Assembly (NCBI RefSeq): GCF_016741875.1
Contig: NZ_JAERRF010000046.1
Span: 1 to 46,572 of the forward strand
Direction of reading: 5' to 3'
Origin: Streptomyces coffeae
GTDB lineage: Bacteria > Actinomycetota > Actinomycetes > Streptomycetales > Streptomycetaceae
Length of the DNA: 46,572 nt
Part shown: positions 33,886 through 46,572 of the stretch, in pieces
Layout: the number at the start of each line of letters is the position of its first letter
Position numbering within the stretch: the stretch's first letter is position 1
The notes under the pieces: generated by a model
What the model was told of the DNA's origin: nothing
Seen by the model: the letters and a program-made list of their open reading frames with translations, nothing else
Databases searched by the model: none
Made by a program: the position numbers and the translations under genes

Positions 33886-35025
33886 GTGGATTTCGATCTC
33901 ACCGAAAAGCAGCGGAAATTCTTCGATGACATTCTGGGTGAAGTCCGTACCCGGCTCGGATCCTCGAACACGCCGGACGGGCAGCATTTCACCCGCGCTC
34001 AGTGGAAAACCGCCGCGGACATAGGACTCACTGGTCTGTGCCTGCCCACCGAATACGGTGGCGGCGGCCTCGGTGCCTTGGACACCGCGCTGTGTCTGGA
34101 GGCGTTCGGACAGGGCTGCCCCGAGACCGGACTCGTCTTTGCCGTCTCCGCCCACCTGCTCGCCTGCGCGGTACCGGTCCGTGACCACGCCCAGGCCGAG
34201 GTACGCGGCGAACTGCTCACCGGCATGGCCCGCGGCGACCTGATCGCGGCGAACGCGATGACCGAGGACGAGGCCGGATCCGACGTCGGCCCCCTGGCCA
34301 TGACCGCCCAGCGCACCGGCGACGACTACATCCTGCACGGCGACAAGTCATTCGCCAGCAACGCGCCGCTCGCCGACCTGTTCGTCACCTACGCGGTCAC
34401 CGCACCGAAGGCCGGATTCCTCGGAGTGTCCGCCTTCGCTGTACCCGCGGAGCTGCCCGGCGCCGACGCGGGGCCGCTGTTCGACAAGATGGGGCTCGCC
34501 GGCTGCCCGGCCGGCCGGGTGTCATTCCGTGACTGCCATGTGCCGGCCGAGTACCGGCTCGGCGCCGAGGGCCAGGGCAGTGCCATCTTCCAGCACTCCA
34601 TGGGCTGGGAGCGCGCCTGCCTGTTCGGCGGCTACCTCGGCATGATGAATCGCCAGCTCGAGGAGTGCGTCCGACGCGCCGACAGCCGCAGGCAGTTCGG
34701 GCGCCGCATCGCCGAGTTCCAGTCCGTCTCGCACCGTATCGCCGGCATGAAACAGCGCCTGGAGAGCGCGCGGCTGCTGCTCTACCGCGCTTGCTGGCTG
34801 ATGGACCAGGAGCGCGAGTACACCTCCGCGGTCGCCCTGTCCAAGCTGGCCGTCTCGGAGGCCGCGGTGGCCAACAGCCTGGACGCGATCCAGATCTTCG
34901 GCGGCGAGGGCTACCTGCGCCACGTCGGCATCGAGCGCCAACTGCGCGACTCCGTACCGACCACACTCTTCTCCGGTACCTCGGAGATCCAGAAGGAACT
35001 CATAGCCAGGGAGCTGGGACTGTGA
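33886..35025 (+). CDS. Acyl-CoA dehydrogenase-type (prolyl-S-PCP) oxidase
   Basis: A 379-aa flavoprotein of the acyl-CoA dehydrogenase fold. Seen: LCLPTEYGGGGLGALDTALC, the FAD/substrate loop NAMTEDEAGSDVGPLA, RQFGRRIAEFQSVSHRIAGM, DAIQIFGGEGYLRHVGIERQ and LFSGTSEIQKELIAREL. The medium-chain-type catalytic Glu position (xYEGT) is Ser here, but a Glu is present in HSMGWERACLFGG, the isovaleryl-CoA-dehydrogenase position also used by pyrrole-forming prolyl-carrier oxidases. With the following adenylating enzyme and free carrier protein, oxidation of L-prolyl-S-PCP to pyrrolyl-2-carboxyl-S-PCP is the best reading. GTG at 33886 is preferred (AAGGG upstream); GTG 33874 also fits. Its TGA overlaps the next start (GTGA). 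Confidence 0.88.
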   Translation: MDFDLTEKQRKFFDDILGEVRTRLGSSNTPDGQHFTRAQWKTAADIGLTGLCLPTEYGGGGLGALDTALCLEAFGQGCPETGLVFAVSAHLLACAVPVRDHAQAEVRGELLTGMARGDLIAANAMTEDEAGSDVGPLAMTAQRTGDDYILHGDKSFASNAPLADLFVTYAVTAPKAGFLGVSAFAVPAELPGADAGPLFDKMGLAGCPAGRVSFRDCHVPAEYRLGAEGQGSAIFQHSMGWERACLFGGYLGMMNRQLEECVRRADSRRQFGRRIAEFQSVSHRIAGMKQRLESARLLLYRACWLMDQEREYTSAVALSKLAVSEAAVANSLDAIQIFGGEGYLRHVGIERQLRDSVPTTLFSGTSEIQKELIARELGL

Positions 35026-36539
35026 GCAGTCGGCCGCCCCAATCCCTCAGCGCCCCTGACGCCCTGCACCGGCCGGTCATCGAAGCCGCCCGCGCCATCC
35101 CCGGCCGGCTTGCCGTCGCCGGCCCCGACGCCGAGCTGACCTACGCCGAACTCGACCGCACCGCCAACGCGTTGGCGCACCGGCTGCGCGACCTCGGCGT
35201 CCGGCCGGGCGACCGGGTCGTGCTGTACGCCGCCAAATCGGCCGCGGTCGTGGCCGGCATGCAGGCGGTGCTGCGGCTTGGCGCCGCGTACGTGCCGGCC
35301 GACGGTTCGCTGCCGGTGGCCCGGGTGGCGACCATGGCCCGGGACTGCGCCGCGGCGGCGGTGCTCGTCGACGGCGCACGCCTGGCCACGACGGTGGCCG
35401 AGCTCGACGGCGGGATCCCGTGCGCGGACCTCTCCCAGGAGCCCGACCCGGCCCCCGCCCCGGTCGACGCCGCCGTACGCCCGGACGACCTCGCCTACAT
35501 CCTCTACACCTCCGGCTCGACCGGCACCCCCAAGGGCGTCTGCATCAGCCACCGCAACGCCCGCGCCTTCGTGAACTGGGCGGTCGACGAACTCAAGCCC
35601 ACCGCCGACGACCGCTTCTCCAGCCATGCGCCATTCGGCTTCGACCTCTCGGTGCTCGACCTGTACGCGGCCTTCTCGGCCGGTGCCAGCGTCCACCTGA
35701 TCCCGCAAGAACTTGCTTATGCACCAGCTCAGTTGGTGGATTTCGTGCACGAGCAGCGGATCACCATCTGGTACTCCGTGCCCTCCGCGCTGACGCTGAT
35801 GATGCGCGACGGAGGACTCCTGGAGCGGCCCGCGCCCGAGGCGTTGCGCACCATCCTGTTCGCCGGTGAACCCTTCCCGATCGCGCAGGTCAAGGCGCTC
35901 GCCGCGCAGGCCCCGGGACGTCGGCTGCTCAACCTTTACGGCCCGACCGAGACCAACGTGTGCACCGCCCACGAGGTCACCCCCGCCGACCTGGACAGCG
36001 ACTGCCCGCTACCGATCGGGCGGGCCGTCAGCGGCGACCGGGTCTGGGCCGAGGCGCCCGACGGCGGCCGCGCGGCACCGGGCGAGGAGGGCGAACTACT
36101 CGTCGACGGACCCACCGTCATGCTCGGCTACTGGGGCCGCGAACCGCATGGCGACGGCCCGTACCGCACCGGTGACCTGGTGCGCGAGCTGCCCGACGGT
36201 TCCTACGCCTACGTCGGTCGGCGCGACCACATGGTGAAGGTGCGCGGCCACCGGATCGAACTCGGCGAGATCGAGGCCGTTCTCGCGCTGAACGAGGACG
36301 TGGCCGAGGCCGCGGTCGTGGTCACCGGCACCGGCATGGACGCCCGGCTGACGGCGTTCGTCGTGCCCGCGCAGGGCCGCGAGCCCGGCGTGCTCGGCCT
36401 CAAAGCCCACGCCTCCCGCCAACTGCCGCGCTACATGCTCGCCGACGACGTCCGCATCGTCGCCGACCTGCCCCGTACCGCCAACGGCAAGACCGACCGC
36501 AGGCGGCTCGCTGCCGGCCTCGAGGAGTCCGACTCCTGA
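35022..36539 (+). CDS. Stand-alone adenylation enzyme (probable prolyl-AMP ligase)
   Basis: A 505-aa free-standing NRPS-type adenylation enzyme starting at GTG 35022, overlapping the previous stop. Core motifs: LTYAELDRTANALAHRLR (A1), YILYTSGSTGTPKGV (A3), HAPFGFDLSVLDLYAAFSAG (A4, with Asp235-type residue), LLNLYGPTETNVC (A5), YRTGDLVRE (A7), GRRDHMVKVRGHRIELGEIE (A8) and LPRTANGKTDRRRL (A10, catalytic Lys). The first specificity positions read D-L-L, fitting what I recall of PltF/RedM-like prolyl-AMP ligases; this is an inference. It would load L-proline on the carrier protein encoded downstream. The stretch coding PQELAYAPAQL uses unusually AT-rich codons. Confidence 0.85.
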   Translation: MSSRPPQSLSAPDALHRPVIEAARAIPGRLAVAGPDAELTYAELDRTANALAHRLRDLGVRPGDRVVLYAAKSAAVVAGMQAVLRLGAAYVPADGSLPVARVATMARDCAAAAVLVDGARLATTVAELDGGIPCADLSQEPDPAPAPVDAAVRPDDLAYILYTSGSTGTPKGVCISHRNARAFVNWAVDELKPTADDRFSSHAPFGFDLSVLDLYAAFSAGASVHLIPQELAYAPAQLVDFVHEQRITIWYSVPSALTLMMRDGGLLERPAPEALRTILFAGEPFPIAQVKALAAQAPGRRLLNLYGPTETNVCTAHEVTPADLDSDCPLPIGRAVSGDRVWAEAPDGGRAAPGEEGELLVDGPTVMLGYWGREPHGDGPYRTGDLVRELPDGSYAYVGRRDHMVKVRGHRIELGEIEAVLALNEDVAEAAVVVTGTGMDARLTAFVVPAQGREPGVLGLKAHASRQLPRYMLADDVRIVADLPRTANGKTDRRRLAAGLEESDS

Positions 36540-36554
36540 CCGTGCCCGCCGGCC

Positions 36555-36587
36555 GTCCCGCCCGCCACGTCCGCAGGCGGGCGGGAC
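36555..36587 (+). terminator. Hairpin between adenylation and carrier-protein genes
   Basis: Perfect 12-bp stem GTCCCGCCCGCC with GGCGGGCGGGAC, loop 9 nt, 15 nt after the adenylation stop. As the next gene is needed in the same pathway, it may attenuate rather than fully terminate, or stabilise the upstream mRNA. Confidence 0.55.
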
Positions 36588-36680
36588 CACGACGCGCGCT
36601 CTACCGACCGCTGCCTGCCCGCCAGGTCGGCGACCGGCGGCACCGCTGCCCCACCCCCTCCCACCACGAAAGGGAACCCG

Positions 36681-36944
36681 ATGACCGAGTCCGAGATCCG
36701 TGAGTCCATCAGCGCCTACATTCGCGAGCGGTTCCTGGGCGGAGACCACAAGGGCGAGCTCGAGGAGACCAGCCCGCTGCTCGAGTGGGGCGTCCTCAAC
36801 TCGCTGAACACCGCTCAGCTCATCGGCCACATACGGGTCGCGGTCGGTGTCAAGATCCCCGCGATGGAGGTCAACCCGGAGAACTTCCGCGACGTGCGGA
36901 GCATCACCGCCCTGGTGACCCGTCAGCGCACTGCGGCGGCCTGA
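36681..36944 (+). CDS. Free-standing peptidyl carrier protein
   Basis: An 87-aa acyl/peptidyl carrier protein. The phosphopantetheine attachment Ser is in LLEWGVLNSLNTAQLIGHIR (GVLNSL instead of the commoner DSL), followed by helix 3 sequence VKIPAMEVNPENFRDVRSIT. It is expected to carry proline, then pyrrole-2-carboxylate, and hand it to the first ketosynthase of the PKS, which has no loading domain. ATG 36681 follows GAAAGGGAA. A weaker hairpin (GGGCCGG-N4-CCGGCCC, 36954-36971) separates it from the PKS gene. Confidence 0.9.
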   Translation: MTESEIRESISAYIRERFLGGDHKGELEETSPLLEWGVLNSLNTAQLIGHIRVAVGVKIPAMEVNPENFRDVRSITALVTRQRTAAA

Positions 36945-37062
36945 CCTCCCCCGGGGCCGGTCCACCGGCCCGGCAACCCCGCAGAACGACTCCCGACGCA
37001 TCCCGTCCCCCCGGTGCTCCGCCGGGGGTCCCGAGCCCGAGGTGAAAGGCGAATTCGCGACC

Positions 37063-46572
<9,510 letters not shown>

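Overview
The window is high-GC actinobacterial DNA, almost certainly from Streptomyces. The evidence is the strong third-position GC bias, the frequent GTG starts, TTA codons confined to regulatory and export genes, 4-nt start/stop overlaps, and the protein families present (LAL regulators, crotonyl-CoA carboxylase/reductase, modular type I PKS, lactococcin-972-like peptide). The right edge cuts a giant PKS gene, so the window is incomplete there.

Positions 1 to about 20.4 kb are accessory DNA in which intact genes alternate with decayed ones. Intact modules are a divergent MFS/ArsR pair, a GNAT acetyltransferase, an ABC ATPase, a MOSC protein with a truncated haemoglobin, a cyanate-detoxification block (DUF1348, beta-carbonic anhydrase, cyanase) divergent from a TetR regulator across two 16-bp palindromes, an APH-like kinase, and a Rieske oxygenase operon (oxygenase, 61-aa CHCG protein, reductase, decayed hydrolase, IclR). 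Between them lie a frameshifted methyltransferase, a twice-frameshifted DHA2 transporter, hydrolase and alcohol-dehydrogenase tails, a lasso-B2-like transglutaminase relic, and pieces of IS5 and Tn3 transposases, a tyrosine integrase and a serine resolvase. Several frameshifts can be repaired by adding one G or C to a short G/C run, so sequencing error must be separated from true decay.

Positions 20.4 to 30.3 kb are transitional. A type II thioesterase relic precedes crotonyl-CoA carboxylase/reductase and a tandem-domain 3-hydroxyacyl-CoA dehydrogenase, which together could make alkylmalonyl-CoA (classically ethylmalonyl-CoA) extender units. Convergent to them is a MarR/GbsR plus DHA2 exporter operon. 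IS4, IS1380 and IS5 relics flank an orphan secreted lactococcin-972-family peptide with four cysteines.

Positions 30.35 to 46.57 kb are the core of a polyketide cluster: a 903-aa LAL activator with two TTA codons, a SnoaL-like cyclase, and then acyl-CoA dehydrogenase, adenylating enzyme and free carrier protein, the set expected to turn proline into pyrrole-2-carboxyl-S-PCP. They lead into a PKS with no loading domain whose first module is KS-AT-ACP (no reduction), second KS-AT-KR-ACP, and third begins KS-AT. This layout predicts a pyrrolyl-ketone polyketide; with CCR and a SnoaL-like cyclase, the gene set recalls the published indanomycin pathway. A TAGGGG/CCCCTA motif recurs in the ccr promoter and in the divergent cyclase/dehydrogenase promoter, and is a candidate site for the LAL activator.
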